From the NCBI RefSeq assembly GCF_008298035.1, contig NZ_CP042910.1:1508001-1572000 (forward strand): a DNA stretch of 64,000 nucleotides, read 5' to 3'. Under the pieces are notes generated by a model that saw only the letters and a program-made list of their open reading frames with translations, was not told the DNA's origin and did not search any database. Positions 34,579 to 44,659 of the stretch are shown here, piece after piece. The stretch's first letter is position 1. Every line of letters starts with the position of its first letter. Made by a program: the position numbers and the translations under genes. Source of the DNA: Gimesia maris (GTDB taxonomy: Bacteria > Planctomycetota > Planctomycetia > Planctomycetales > Planctomycetaceae).

Positions 34579-37254
34579 TCAGGATGCAGCCAGGTCGCGA
34601 AGTACTTTGTGCAGAATTCCACCGTTACGGTAGTATTCGACTTCGACGGGAGTATCAATGCGACACTGGGCGGTAAACAGTACCTGGGTTCCGTTCTCCT
34701 TGGTCGCGGTGACGCGAATGGCCTGGCCTGGTTTCAGGTTGTCATCCAGTTCGATGTCAAACGTTTCCGTTCCGTCCAGCCCCAGTTCTTCGCGGCTTTC
34801 TCCATCACGGAACTGCAGAGGCAGCACGCCCATGCCGACCAGGTTGGAACGGTGAATGCGTTCAAACGAGGTCGCGATGACGGCTTTGATGCCCAGCAGG
34901 AATGTTCCTTTCGCAGCCCAGTCACGTGATGAACCCATGCCGTAATCGCCGCCCGCGAGGACGACCAGTGGAGTACCGGCTTCTTTATACTTGAGGGATG
35001 CTTCATAGATTGAAGTCTGTTCGCCGGTCGGGAGGTAGGTGGTGACACCTCCGCTGGTCCCGGGGGCCAGCAGGTTACTGAGACGAATATTCGCGAAGGT
35101 ACCGCGAGTCATCACCCGGTCATTACCGCGGCGGCTGCCGTAGCTGTTGAAGTTTGCGGGAGTGATACCGTTTTCCTGCAGATATTTCCCGGCAGGGGAA
35201 TCTGCTTTGATGGCACCAGCGGGTGAGATGTGGTCGGTGGTGACCGAGTCGCCTACCGAAACCAGAACGCGCGCGTCATTGATGGAACTGATGGGAGCTG
35301 GTGTTACAGGCATATCGACGAAGAACGGCGGCTCCTGAATGTAGGTACTGTGTTCATCCCAGGCGAAGATATCTCCGTCGCCGCCATTGATGGCCTGCCA
35401 TTCCGGAGAACCTTCAGTGGCTTTGCCATACTCATGGCGGAACATTTCCGGATTGATGGATGATTCCATTGTCGCGTTGACTTCTTCCTGTGAAGGCCAG
35501 ACATCTTTCAGGAAGACGTCGTTGCCATCCTGATCCTGTCCCAGCGGTTCTGTGCTGAGATCGATGTCCGTTGTACCGGCAATCGCATAGGCGACTACCA
35601 GTGGTGGACTGGCAAGGTAGTTGGCACGGACATCGGGACTGATACGTCCTTCGAAGTTCCGGTTACCGGACAGGACAGCGGCAGCAACAATATCGTTTTC
35701 ATTGATCGCTTTGGAAATGGGAGCAGGCAGTGGACCACTGTTGCCGATACAGGTGGTGCAGCCGTATCCGACCAGGTTGAAGCCAAGCTGATCCAGGTAA
35801 GGAGTCAGGCCCGCTTTTTCAAGGTAATCCGTCACAACGCGGCTTCCGGGGGCCAGGCTGGTTTTGACCCATGGTTTGCGGGTCAACCCTTTTTCAGCGG
35901 CTTTTTTGGCCAGCAGACCGGCACCCAGCATGACAGAAGGGTTGCTGGTGTTAGTACAGCTGGTGATGGCGGCGATCACAACCGAGCCGTCCTTCAGATT
36001 GAAGTTCTGGTCATTATATTCGACGGCAACGCTGGTGTTGGAAGGATCCTGTTTGCCGAAGGTTTTGCTGAGATCACTGTGCCAGTGTGATTTCATATCG
36101 GTCAAAGCGATGCGGTCCTGGGGACGTTTCGGTCCGGCCAGCGAGACTTCAATTGTCGAAATATCAAGTTCGAGTTTGCTGGTGAAACTGGGTTCGGGAG
36201 AACTGTCGGTGCGGAACATGCCCTGTTCTTTGTAGTATCGTTCGACCAGATCAACTTCCGCGTCAGTACGTCCGGTGCGACGCATGTAGTTCAGTGTTTC
36301 ATCGTCGACGGGGAAGAATCCGATGGTGGCACCGTATTCGGGAGCCATATTTGCAATCGTGGCACGGTCTGCCAGGCTCATGTTGGACAGGCCGGGACCA
36401 TAGAATTCAACGAATTTGCCGACGACACCGTGTTCGCGAAGCATCTGAACGATACGGAGTACCAGGTCAGTTGCCGTCGCAGCGGGGGGAAGTTTGCCGC
36501 TCAATCGGAAGCCGACGACTTCGGGTGTCAGCATGTAAATGGGCTGACCGAGCATGACCGCTTCGGCTTCAATACCACCGACACCCCAGCCTACGACACC
36601 CAGGCCGTTGATCATGGTGGTGTGGCTATCTGTTCCGACCAGGCTGTCTGGATACGCAACGCCATCTTTGGTGAGCACGGCTTTGGCCAGATACTCGAGG
36701 TTGACCTGATGTACGATACCGGTGGCAGGAGGCACGACGCCGAAGTTATTGAGTGCCTGCTGACCCCAACGGAGGAACTGGTAGCGTTCCTGGTTCCGTT
36801 CGAATTCTTTTTCGACATTGTGCTGCAGGGAGAGTCGGGTTGCAAATTCATCGACCTGCACCGAGTGGTCGATCACGAGGTCACAGGGTACCAGAGGATT
36901 GATTTTCTGAGGATCGCCGCCCAGTCGGACCATGGCACTGCGGAGGGCAGCCAGATCGACAACAGCGGGCACACCGGTGAAGTCCTGCAGGACCACGCGG
37001 CCTGGTTTAAAGGGGACTTCGACAGGATTGGGAGATTCCGCACTCCAGTTGGCGAGATTCGTGACATCCGATTCGTTGACCACGAAGCCATCCACATTTC
37101 GCAGGCAGGATTCGAGCAGCACACGAATGGAATAGGGAAGTGATTCGATATTGCCGATGCCATCATCAATCAGTTTCTGCAGGCGGTAATAGGTGAACTC
37201 ACTACCTGCTGCCTTGAATTGACCTTCCGCGCCAAAAGGATTTCCGGAAGCCAT
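34579..37254 (-). CDS. acnA: Aconitate hydratase AcnA
   Basis: An 891-residue enzyme, the normal length. It carries all three [4Fe-4S] cysteines: Cys433 in [13 protein letters not shown] and Cys499 and Cys502 in [15 protein letters not shown]-terminal swivel-domain residues include [17 protein letters not shown]. It isomerises citrate and isocitrate in the TCA cycle. ATG at 37254 follows GAGGAGAG. The RluA-like gene is coupled downstream with a four-base gap. Confidence 0.96.
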   Translation of the reverse strand: MASGNPFGAEGQFKAAGSEFTYYRLQKLIDDGIGNIESLPYSIRVLLESCLRNVDGFVVNESDVTNLANWSAESPNPVEVPFKPGRVVLQDFTGVPAVVDLAALRSAMVRLGGDPQKINPLVPCDLVIDHSVQVDEFATRLSLQHNVEKEFERNQERYQFLRWGQQALNNFGVVPPATGIVHQVNLEYLAKAVLTKDGVAYPDSLVGTDSHTTMINGLGVVGWGVGGIEAEAVMLGQPIYMLTPEVVGFRLSGKLPPAATATDLVLRIVQMLREHGVVGKFVEFYGPGLSNMSLADRATIANMAPEYGATIGFFPVDDETLNYMRRTGRTDAEVDLVERYYKEQGMFRTDSSPEPSFTSKLELDISTIEVSLAGPKRPQDRIALTDMKSHWHSDLSKTFGKQDPSNTSVAVEYNDQNFNLKDGSVVIAAITSCTNTSNPSVMLGAGLLAKKAAEKGLTRKPWVKTSLAPGSRVVTDYLEKAGLTPYLDQLGFNLVGYGCTTCIGNSGPLPAPISKAINENDIVAAAVLSGNRNFEGRISPDVRANYLASPPLVVAYAIAGTTDIDLSTEPLGQDQDGNDVFLKDVWPSQEEVNATMESSINPEMFRHEYGKATEGSPEWQAINGGDGDIFAWDEHSTYIQEPPFFVDMPVTPAPISSINDARVLVSVGDSVTTDHISPAGAIKADSPAGKYLQENGITPANFNSYGSRRGNDRVMTRGTFANIRLSNLLAPGTSGGVTTYLPTGEQTSIYEASLKYKEAGTPLVVLAGGDYGMGSSRDWAAKGTFLLGIKAVIATSFERIHRSNLVGMGVLPLQFRDGESREELGLDGTETFDIELDDNLKPGQAIRVTATKENGTQVLFTAQCRIDTPVEVEYYRNGGILHKVLRDLAAS

Positions 37255-37480
37255 TACTCTCTCCTCAGTGCTACATAAATAGGGGTGGACAATTGGTTCC
37301 AGGTCGCGACTGCGAACCTGTCTCGTATTAAATATCTAACTGGATCTGAATATGCTGCATTCTAGGGCTTCCGATCCTGCGCGACAAACGGCAGGGGCTT
37401 AAAAACGTAAAACATCCTCAGAAGCCGTCATGCAGCAGGCAAAATCGGGGTCGAAGCTGCCATTTTAACGAAGCAGGTGT

Positions 37481-38905
37481 CTATTTTCCATTTCGGACCT
37501 TTTTGACCTGTCTCCGGGCACTATCGATGATTTTGTCTTCGATTTCATCCGACCAGCGGTTGGCGGGTAGTCCATAGACCATCATCGATGTGTTCCCTTC
37601 ATAGCCCCAGCGGGATGATTTACGCGGGGGAACGTCTTCTTCCAGAACCCGCAGTGACGGGGTGTAGGCCATCACATCATTGCAGTAGCCGGCAACCCAG
37701 GTGTTCGGGCCGAACTCTTTTTTCATTCCCAGAGAATAATCGACGACGACTTCGCCGCCAATGGTGATCCAGAGCTGAGTTTTTCCCAACTGCCAGACCT
37801 GGACCGGGAATGGGTAAGAGGTGATAAAGGTTTCGCCGGCATTCAGTTCCTTCAACAGTCGAGTTCCCCAGCGGGTCACGTAGGATTTGGGATTACCGGC
37901 TGCGATTTTTTCGAGTTCCGCTTTCGTGGGTGCATCAGCGAGCTTGATGTCAGTAATCTCGATTTCGGTTTTGAGTTCGGGATCGAGTTCCACCATGGGG
38001 AGTCGCACTGTGTCAGCCACCGCATGTGCCAGCCGTGAACCATACGATTCAGCCAGTTCCTGTGTGCGACGGGGAAGTGGATTCTGGTCGGCTCCGCAGC
38101 CCATATAGAACATGGCGGTCACGCCGGGAAACATGGCTTCGAGATCGTATTGGGCGAAACCGGCATAATCTCCACACCACTTCTGGATGCCCAGAGTGGT
38201 ATTGTGACAGGCATAACCGAAGACGAGCGTTTTGAGTTGACCATCTTTGTCTTTGACGGCGAGAACCGGGACGCTGTGGTCCACGGGCCCTTTGAGATCA
38301 TGAGCTTTTCTGAGACCGGGGACTTCCGATTCGATATTATTGCGACGGTTGACGGCGAAACTGGTGAAGCCGGTTCCAGCCCAGAGAGTCGCGGGTTCGA
38401 GTTCTTTGATTGCTTTTCCGACGGCATCAACCAGTTGCTGTTCCAGCTTTTCTGAATATGCATTGATCTTTTTAATATGCTCGGGAGTCAGGGGATAGAT
38501 ATCGTTCAGGGCACGTCTCAATACAGGACCACAGTGGGTGTGAGAGCTGTTCAACATGATCTGGCTGCGTTCCAGTTTGTATTTTTTCTTGAGAGCCGCG
38601 CAGACATTGTTGTAGATTGACTGGGGAATACCCAGGGTATCAGTTGAGACAATCACGCCCCGATGTCCGTCACGGGCTTCTATCACCAGCACTTTCATCC
38701 AGAGATCGTGGATTTTGCCGTCGGCGGGAGCCGTGCGTCCGCCGTAACCTGCCATCCAGAGGTTTTCTTCCGGCGTAATCACGACGCTGACCGAAGCGGC
38801 TTTCCAAAGCGCTTCAGATGCTGAACTTCGGACGGGGTTTACCAGAAAGAGGCTGCAGAGCAGTAGTGGTAGAAATCCGAGGCGAATCTGCGTTAGATAT
38901 TTCAT
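37481..38905 (-). CDS. Exported neutral/alkaline ceramidase-like protein
   Basis: A 474-residue protein with a signal peptide (hydrophobic ~9-24, SSASEA near 27-32). The mature N-terminus has VSVVITPEENLWMAGYGGRT. It then has LNSSHTHCGPVLRR (the HTHCGP-type zinc-binding region) and FVFGYACHNTTLGIQKWCGD, both typical of neutral ceramidase N-terminal-domain proteins, which are abundant in planctomycetes. Enzymatic substrate is unproven, as the family covers other amidohydrolases. It is monocistronic with >220 bp on each side. Confidence 0.87.
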   Translation of the reverse strand: MKYLTQIRLGFLPLLLCSLFLVNPVRSSASEALWKAASVSVVITPEENLWMAGYGGRTAPADGKIHDLWMKVLVIEARDGHRGVIVSTDTLGIPQSIYNNVCAALKKKYKLERSQIMLNSSHTHCGPVLRRALNDIYPLTPEHIKKINAYSEKLEQQLVDAVGKAIKELEPATLWAGTGFTSFAVNRRNNIESEVPGLRKAHDLKGPVDHSVPVLAVKDKDGQLKTLVFGYACHNTTLGIQKWCGDYAGFAQYDLEAMFPGVTAMFYMGCGADQNPLPRRTQELAESYGSRLAHAVADTVRLPMVELDPELKTEIEITDIKLADAPTKAELEKIAAGNPKSYVTRWGTRLLKELNAGETFITSYPFPVQVWQLGKTQLWITIGGEVVVDYSLGMKKEFGPNTWVAGYCNDVMAYTPSLRVLEEDVPPRKSSRWGYEGNTSMMVYGLPANRWSDEIEDKIIDSARRQVKKVRNGK

Positions 38906-39043
38906 GGAGAAGACCTCTCACTTAATGAGTGCAAATGACGAATAAACTAAACATTCTTTAAAAACGTTCATTCAGGGTAAAGTGGGAGCGGAAACATATC
39001 AAGCGTGTGGGATATGGGCTTACCTGTTTCGACCAGTAAAAAT

Positions 39044-39071
39044 TTGTCACTGGTTTGAATCGTGTTACAAT
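39044..39071 (+). promoter_or_regulatory. Sigma-70-like promoter for the metalloprotease-like gene
   Basis: TTGTCA (39044-39049) and TACAAT (39066-39071) are separated by 16 bp, about 85 bp ahead of the GTG at 39157. It is the best match in the divergent spacer with the ceramidase-like gene. Confidence 0.55.
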
Positions 39072-39156
39072 AAATGCTCACATATCTTCTTATCTTCTGG
39101 TATCAACATTTCTGTAAATCCAATGCCGGGCTGAATCAACGAGGAGGAAACTGTCT

Positions 39157-40434
39157 GTGGAGTCAGCAGCAAGAATCATCAAACCCGCTTTTTTTCGTTC
39201 ATTTCTGGTGTTGGCGCTTCTGGTGACCGTTTCTGTCACCAGTCTCAATGCCCAGGGAAATCGGCGCACCGTGAACCAGCGGCCTGCTTCTCCCGCTGCG
39301 CCTGCCGATTACCGTTCTAAAAATTTTCTGATCCACACCGATTTGCCGGCTGAAGAGGCGCGGGATTTACTGGAACGCCTGGAAAAAATGCTGGTCATTA
39401 TTTCGACTTACTGGGCGAGTCCGAATCGGTCTGTGATCGAATGCTACGTGGTCAAGGATCTGGCAAACTGGCCTGCGGGAAGTCTTCATCCAGCGGGAAT
39501 GCAGTCGGTAGAGGGGGGAGGTGGTGTGACGATGAGCCGCACAACCTATCGCGGCGGACAGATTATCGCTGCCAAATCAATTGTATATGCAACCGCGAAC
39601 AAGGGAACTCCTCAGCATGAAGCTGTACACGCCTATTGCGCCCAGAATTTCGGTCGTACGGGGCCAGTGTGGTACAGCGAAGGCATGGCCGAGATGGGCA
39701 ATAACTGGAAAGTCGTCCCTCGCAAAGGCCAGCCCCTGGCTGTTACCTGCGAGCGGTATGTGATTGATTATATCAGGCAGAGCGAGCCCAAAAGCCTGAA
39801 CGAGATTGTGAATTCCAGAGACACAACGGGCGATTCCTGGCAGAATTACTGCTGGCGGTGGGCGTTGTGCCATCTGCTGGCGACGAATCCGAATTACTCC
39901 GCGCGGTTTCGGCCACTGGGGCTGGCTCTGTTGACGAACAAGCCGGTCTCCTTCGATCAGACGTATGGATCGATGGACAAGGAGATTTCGTTTGAATACC
40001 TGTTCTTTCTGAGGCACTTCGACCAGGGGTATCGCTGTGATCTGTGCCAGTGGGACTGGAAAACCAAGTTTCGCAAACCGAATTCCGTGCGTCCCCTTTC
40101 TTCAAAAATTGAGGCCAACCAGGGTTGGCAGGCATCCCGGGTGCTGGTGGAAGAGGGGCAGGAATATCAGATCTCAACTTTTGGAGAGTGGAACACTGCC
40201 ACGGAAAGTAAAGATGTGACAGCCAGTGGTGATGATTCCGGGCGGGGTACTTTAATGGGAGTCGTCCTGTATGAGAACGAGGCAGGGGATTACGAACTGA
40301 GTGAAGCATTCGAACTGGGTAATGCAGACCGATTTGAGGCGCCTGCGAGCGGAAAGCTGTTTCTGCGGTGTCGAGACAACTGGCATGAACTGGCTGACAA
40401 CAGTGGGAAAATTACGGTCAAAATCGGCGAGTAG
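39157..40434 (+). CDS. Secreted gluzincin-like metalloprotease with a possible LecA-like C-terminal domain
   Basis: A 425-residue protein starting at GTG, with GAGGAGG 10 bp upstream. A signal peptide covers ~11-33 (LNAQG). Residues 154-158 are HEAVH, and the VWYSEGMAEMG stretch supplies a Glu about 20 residues later, matching the HExxH + GxAE pattern of gluzincins. Cys161 follows directly in a HAYC. The C-terminal ~100 residues read like a PA-IL/LecA galactose-binding sandwich: GVVLYENEAGDYELSEAFEL, then LFLRCRDNWHELADNSGKIT. That would make an exported protease with a carbohydrate-binding domain. The lectin match is from memory of the fold and needs checking. Confidence 0.75.
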   Translation: MESAARIIKPAFFRSFLVLALLVTVSVTSLNAQGNRRTVNQRPASPAAPADYRSKNFLIHTDLPAEEARDLLERLEKMLVIISTYWASPNRSVIECYVVKDLANWPAGSLHPAGMQSVEGGGGVTMSRTTYRGGQIIAAKSIVYATANKGTPQHEAVHAYCAQNFGRTGPVWYSEGMAEMGNNWKVVPRKGQPLAVTCERYVIDYIRQSEPKSLNEIVNSRDTTGDSWQNYCWRWALCHLLATNPNYSARFRPLGLALLTNKPVSFDQTYGSMDKEISFEYLFFLRHFDQGYRCDLCQWDWKTKFRKPNSVRPLSSKIEANQGWQASRVLVEEGQEYQISTFGEWNTATESKDVTASGDDSGRGTLMGVVLYENEAGDYELSEAFELGNADRFEAPASGKLFLRCRDNWHELADNSGKITVKIGE

Positions 40435-40488
40435 GCCCCCCTCACACTGAAATAATACAGTTTCTGAGGTGGCAATGGTTATTCCCTT

Positions 40489-41841
40489 TCAGGAAGCAGT
40501 CAGGGGTGCCGTGGAATCTTGCGCATGTTGACGGGACGGATACGTCCCGGGCCAGAGCAATGCCATCATGAAGAGCAGGGCAAAGCATTGATAGGAAAGC
40601 GCCGTCAGCGACTGCCAGGGGGCGGCGACCATGCCTCCCTGCTGCCAGGGAGCGGAAGCCGTTGCAGGAGTAATGGTTTTCTGTGAGGGAATCAGCAGAG
40701 CCCAGGCGAGTCGCGGGCTGATTGCCAGCGCGATGAGTGTCAGATTTACCAGCCAGCGTTTTCCCGAGTAGGGAGGAAATGCTTCCAGTAAAATTCCCGC
40801 AGGAACCAGCAGGATGATGAAATAATGATGCCAGGTAGTGGGGGTCATCAGTAACATGGCGACAATTGTAATGGCAAAGCTTTGATCGCTGAATTTTGCA
40901 TGGCGGGTTTTCCAGATGGCGCCTGCCACCAGGGCTGTCAGTGCCAGCCAGGAGGTCCAGACCGTCACCAGCAGAAGCAGTGGGGAATCAACGACCGGGC
41001 TGATCGTGTCTGTAGGCTGATCAAACAGGCGTTCCCAGAAGGCGAGCAGCGATGCGTTGCCCCAGTTGTTGGTAATGTCAGCCAGGGAAGGCAGGACCAC
41101 TGTCAGATAATCATGATATGAATCGCTGCCCAGAAGCGCGATTGTAATCAGGGTAATACTGCCAAAAGCCAATGCCCCTCCCGCCAGCGCTCGAACGTCG
41201 CGCCGGATCAGAAAGTAAAGGAACAGATAAGCAGGATAAATTTTGACTGCCGTGGCTAGTCCCAGGCAGACTCCTGACACCAGAGGATTTCCGGAGCGTC
41301 CTGCTTTCCAGGCAGCAACAATCAGCAGTGCGAGCAGCAAATTGGGTTGTCCCTGAATCAGTGACTGTTGCAGCGGATCGCAGGCCAGTAATAACGTTAT
41401 CAACGCTAGCGTGCTCCAGAATGTCATCTGGATTTTGAGTTCCTGTACAATCCAGAAGATCGCCATCGCAAGCATTGCCAGTGAGGCCAGGCTCCACGCG
41501 AATTGCGCATTCTGATACGAGAGCCAGGCAAAAGGGACTGCGATCAGATTAGCCGACGGAGGATGCGTATTATAGCGATCGAAAAATCCGTCCGAGTTAG
41601 TCAGCTTCAGATTCAGATGTTTCAGGAGCGCAACTTCCTGATCCGCATAAACAGGCATGCCAGTCAGGCGATTCTGGACGGCCGCCCATTCTTTAAAAAA
41701 GTCGAACACCTGGCCCTCCGCCGGGCGGAGAGCGGCGCTGTAACCGGGGGCAAATATTGCCAGTGCGATCAGGAACAGAATCACCCACAGGATTTTGCGT
41801 GCCATCGGCCAGTTAGTCTGCTGTTGAGGTGAGACGGTCAC
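40489..41841 (-). CDS. Multi-pass glycosyltransferase, GT87/DUF2029-like
   Basis: A 450-residue integral membrane protein with about ten hydrophobic segments. The N-terminal periplasmic loop reads EGQVFDFFKEWAAVQNRLTG, the usual beginning of polyprenol-phosphate mannosyltransferase-like GT87 proteins. The middle has QQSLIQGQPNLLLALLIVAA and GLATAVKIYPAYLFLYFLIR, both strongly family-like. It probably transfers a sugar from a polyprenyl donor to a cell-surface acceptor. No neighbours suggest the product. Confidence 0.84.
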   Translation of the reverse strand: MTVSPQQQTNWPMARKILWVILFLIALAIFAPGYSAALRPAEGQVFDFFKEWAAVQNRLTGMPVYADQEVALLKHLNLKLTNSDGFFDRYNTHPPSANLIAVPFAWLSYQNAQFAWSLASLAMLAMAIFWIVQELKIQMTFWSTLALITLLLACDPLQQSLIQGQPNLLLALLIVAAWKAGRSGNPLVSGVCLGLATAVKIYPAYLFLYFLIRRDVRALAGGALAFGSITLITIALLGSDSYHDYLTVVLPSLADITNNWGNASLLAFWERLFDQPTDTISPVVDSPLLLLVTVWTSWLALTALVAGAIWKTRHAKFSDQSFAITIVAMLLMTPTTWHHYFIILLVPAGILLEAFPPYSGKRWLVNLTLIALAISPRLAWALLIPSQKTITPATASAPWQQGGMVAAPWQSLTALSYQCFALLFMMALLWPGTYPSRQHAQDSTAPLTAS

Positions 41842-42576
41842 GCTTGACTCCGGGATTTCATTTAAGACATCAGGCGCAGTGGTTCCCTGCAGCCAGTGTG
41901 GTGGCGGGTGTTTTATTTTGACAGGTGTTGAATATTAGACTCGGGCCACCGAGTTGTGTCCAGTGGGGATTCTCGATTCAGCGTTTACTCTGTCGATACC
42001 GACTTCGTAATAGGTATCGAATATCCTCGGGGAATTTCAGTTCTGCCCACTTACCGGCTACGGATGAGTAAGCATAAATAGACTGATCCAGCAGACACGC
42101 AGCCATGCTCGACGAGACTGTTGGGATTATCTTGTGATCTGCTTTGACAGAAATCGGGATCTTACTCCAGGTGTTAGTAGTCATGCTGTAAGCCATCAAC
42201 TGATCACGCGACTCCGGGACAACAACCAGTTTTTTGTGAGTGAATTAAGGCTGGTTGTCTGGCAGCCGATTAAGATTGTTTCTGAGCCAGTATCAATCTG
42301 ACATTGATTGTCAGAAGCGTGGTGGTTGTTAAGTTCATATCTGATACGGGATGGAGTCGTAAAATGGCCGAAAAGTAAATATTTTTCTTGCTTTTCCGGC
42401 CTGTATCGATGATAGTAGAAATGTAAGTTGATCAAATCATAACAACCGTCTATCGCACTCAGACGACTGGTGATTTCCAGAATTTCATATCTCAAATTCG
42501 TCGAGTATAAGTTTTTCCTCAACTCAATTCTAAAGAGGAAGCATGCTTATGCCTTTCGTGAAAAAGGACAGTCACT
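41842..42576. other. Long spacer holding a probable gene remnant
   Basis: This 735-bp stretch separates the GT87-like gene (minus) from the lipoprotein gene (plus). Beyond the fragment at 41978-42240 I find no intact gene. The 108-codon minus-strand frame at 42196-42522 has unnatural composition and overlaps the fragment. No tRNA. Confidence 0.5.
41978..42240 (-). pseudogene. Remnant of a planctomycete kelch/WD-like secreted protein C-terminus
   Basis: In one minus-strand frame, bounded upstream by a TAA, the sequence reads KLVVVPESRDQLMAYSMTTN then TWSKIPISVKADHKIIPT and later DQSIYAYSSVAGKWAELKFP. The alternating Tyr-Ser/Lys-Trp pattern resembles the C-terminus of planctomycete exported proteins with beta-propeller-like repeats. 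Only the last ~85 codons remain, the upstream part has no in-frame start or signal, and no domain is complete. It is probably a decayed gene, but a short intact gene starting at TTG or ATG (42199/42196) is the alternative. Confidence 0.45.
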
Positions 42577-42960
42577 TTGCGCAGAAGATTTATACTGACA
42601 ACTCTGTTCATAATCAGCATGCATTCCGGTTGCAGCGATCAGGCTCCTGACATGCCCGAATTAGGTCAGGTACATGGAACCATCACCTTGGATGGTGAAC
42701 CACTTGAAGGAGTCAGTGTACTGTTCGAGCCAGAAAGTGGCCGCCCTTCAACAGGGATCACTGATGCAACTGGAAATTACGAAGCGCAATACCTGATCGA
42801 TGAACCTGGTGTCAAGCTGGGGCCCGGTACGGTACGGGTTGAGTGGGGCATTGATGCCACCGGTCCCCAAATCCCCAAACAATATGGTTCCAAAAGTGAA
42901 TTGAAGCTGGAAGTGCAGCCGGGTGAGAATGAGTTCAATATTGATATGCAATCCAAATAA
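42577..42960 (+). CDS. Small lipoprotein with carboxypeptidase-regulatory-like domain
   Basis: 127 residues. The signal peptide ends in HSGCSDQ, a lipobox-like site. The mature part, GQVHGTITLDGEPLEGVSVL and then GRPSTGITDATGNYEAQYL, is the same beta-sandwich type as the lipoprotein at 9573. It starts at TTG (42577), because an in-frame TGA lies six codons upstream and AAGGACA gives a Shine-Dalgarno at a good distance. It precedes the second DUF1559 gene by 91 bp, the reverse order of the first pair. Confidence 0.88.
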   Translation: MRRRFILTTLFIISMHSGCSDQAPDMPELGQVHGTITLDGEPLEGVSVLFEPESGRPSTGITDATGNYEAQYLIDEPGVKLGPGTVRVEWGIDATGPQIPKQYGSKSELKLEVQPGENEFNIDMQSK

Positions 42961-43051
42961 AAATCGATCACGATAAATGGTGAAAAGTTCAATCAAATAA
43001 TGAAGAAAGCGTTTCATTGATTTAATAGTTTGATTTATCAGGGATGCCGAT

Positions 43052-44095
43052 ATGAAAACGAGTCAGACCTACAGGAAACAGGGTTTTACACTGATTGAAT
43101 TGCTGGTAGTGATTGCGATCATCGCCATTCTGATAGCGTTGCTGTTGCCGGCCGTGCAGCAGGCCCGCGAAGCAGCCCGGCGATCGCAGTGTAAAAACAA
43201 TATGAAACAGTTCGGGCTGGCGATGCACAACTACAACGATGCGCATGGTACGTTTCCACCCGGTTATATAACCAAAACACCCTGCACTTCTTCAGCGGTG
43301 TGGTCAGCCTGTAATCAGGGGGAACTGGGAATCTATGGCTGGGGTACGTTCGTGCTGCCTTATATTGATCAGGCTCCCTTATATAATCTGCTCAATGCCG
43401 GGAGTGCGACGTTGGATCAAAATCTGGCGAATGCCACAGTTCGACAAGCGCTGCAGCAACCAATGGCGGTGTTTCTCTGTCCGTCCGACCCTGGACCTAA
43501 TCTGAATGATTATGTTTCTTCATCCAATAATTATAATTTTACCGTGACCGATGGAACGACGTCTTACCAGATTGCCCGTTCGGATTATGTGATGGTTGCG
43601 AACGCCTGGGACAGTACGACCCCACCCGTCTATGCGACGCAATACGGACCTGCGCATGGAATCGGATTTGCCAATTCCAGCATCCGTTTTCGTGATATTA
43701 CTGATGGGAGCAGTAACACTATTCTGGTGGGTGAGCGTGCGTATGTTTACAAAAGTAACAACAAAGTGGGAGGAGCGAATGCCATCGGTTTTTCTGCTTC
43801 GAATAATACGCAAAGTAGCAGCTATGCCCGTAAAGGGAATGGAATAGCTGTGATTGGTCTGACCTATAACGGTATTAATGCAATTGCAGGTGCCGAGCAT
43901 GACGTACGTGGCTTCAGCAGTAACCATGTGGGTGGTGCGCATTTTGTCTTCTGTGATGGGTCAGTTCATTTTCTAAGTGAAAATATCGACTATAAGAAAG
44001 GAAGCGTTTCCAGCGCGACTCATCTGCAGGATATCAATTCGACCTTTCAGCGTCTGGCGGTACGCGATGACGGACAGGTTGTGGGGGAATACTGA
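43052..44095 (+). CDS. DUF1559 prepilin-type N-terminal methylation protein
   Basis: A 347-residue pseudopilin-like protein, paralogue of the one at 8460. The N-terminus [20 protein letters not shown] carries the type IV prepilin motif, and the C-terminal segment [20 protein letters not shown] matches the DUF1559 end. An [20 protein letters not shown] motif sits mid-protein. It follows its partner lipoprotein by 91 bp and both probably form one transcript. No hairpin repeats flank this pair, unlike the first. Confidence 0.93.
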   Translation: MKTSQTYRKQGFTLIELLVVIAIIAILIALLLPAVQQAREAARRSQCKNNMKQFGLAMHNYNDAHGTFPPGYITKTPCTSSAVWSACNQGELGIYGWGTFVLPYIDQAPLYNLLNAGSATLDQNLANATVRQALQQPMAVFLCPSDPGPNLNDYVSSSNNYNFTVTDGTTSYQIARSDYVMVANAWDSTTPPVYATQYGPAHGIGFANSSIRFRDITDGSSNTILVGERAYVYKSNNKVGGANAIGFSASNNTQSSSYARKGNGIAVIGLTYNGINAIAGAEHDVRGFSSNHVGGAHFVFCDGSVHFLSENIDYKKGSVSSATHLQDINSTFQRLAVRDDGQVVGEY

Positions 44096-44659
44096 ATTTT
44101 GAAGTGCTGAATAAAAGCAGTTCGTTCCCGGTAGGGATTATTTTCCGGAAGGCGATCTCCCGATTAGGTCTTTCTGTTTTCTATCCTGATTGAAAACGCT
44201 GGGTAAAATGAAATCTGGCAAATCTCCGCTCAGATCATCCCCCGAGAGCATGGAGTTTTGATTCGGAGAAAACGGTGCGAGAATTCTGGTAAAATCGCTT
44301 GATTCAATTGGCTGATCAGATCGTGAGTTGTTGCCCATAACTATGTGAAACGTGTTCGAAACGCATTATTACGCATAACTAAAACTGTGTCGGGGTTTGG
44401 CTAAGTTGTTTCTGTGATTTGAGATACGGATATAGAGTCTTGTCGAGACAGATTTTAAAGAATTGAAGTGGTGAAGCTGTAAGGTTCGATGGGCAAGCAG
44501 TTTATGTGGTGTTTATTAGTGTTGGGGGATTTTTTTATTTTTGGTCGCGGCGAATCAGTGGCTTAAGGGGGTAGATAAGAACAGCTCTGATTTTTTTGTG
44601 GTGGTTGTGATGCCATTTGCCTATGCTGATGTGTCACTTTGCTTGTCGGCAGGAGATAA
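44096..44659. other. Intergenic spacer
   Basis: This 564-bp AT-rich spacer lies between the DUF1559 gene and the cytochrome/cyclase-like gene. I see no tRNA, convincing terminator or promoter. A 66-codon minus-strand frame at 44138-44338 lacks a credible start context and is not called. Confidence 0.45.

Noticed and set aside
44138-44338. 66-codon minus-strand frame in the spacer after the second DUF1559 gene
   Set aside because: No Shine-Dalgarno sequence, no similarity recognised and low complexity; not called.
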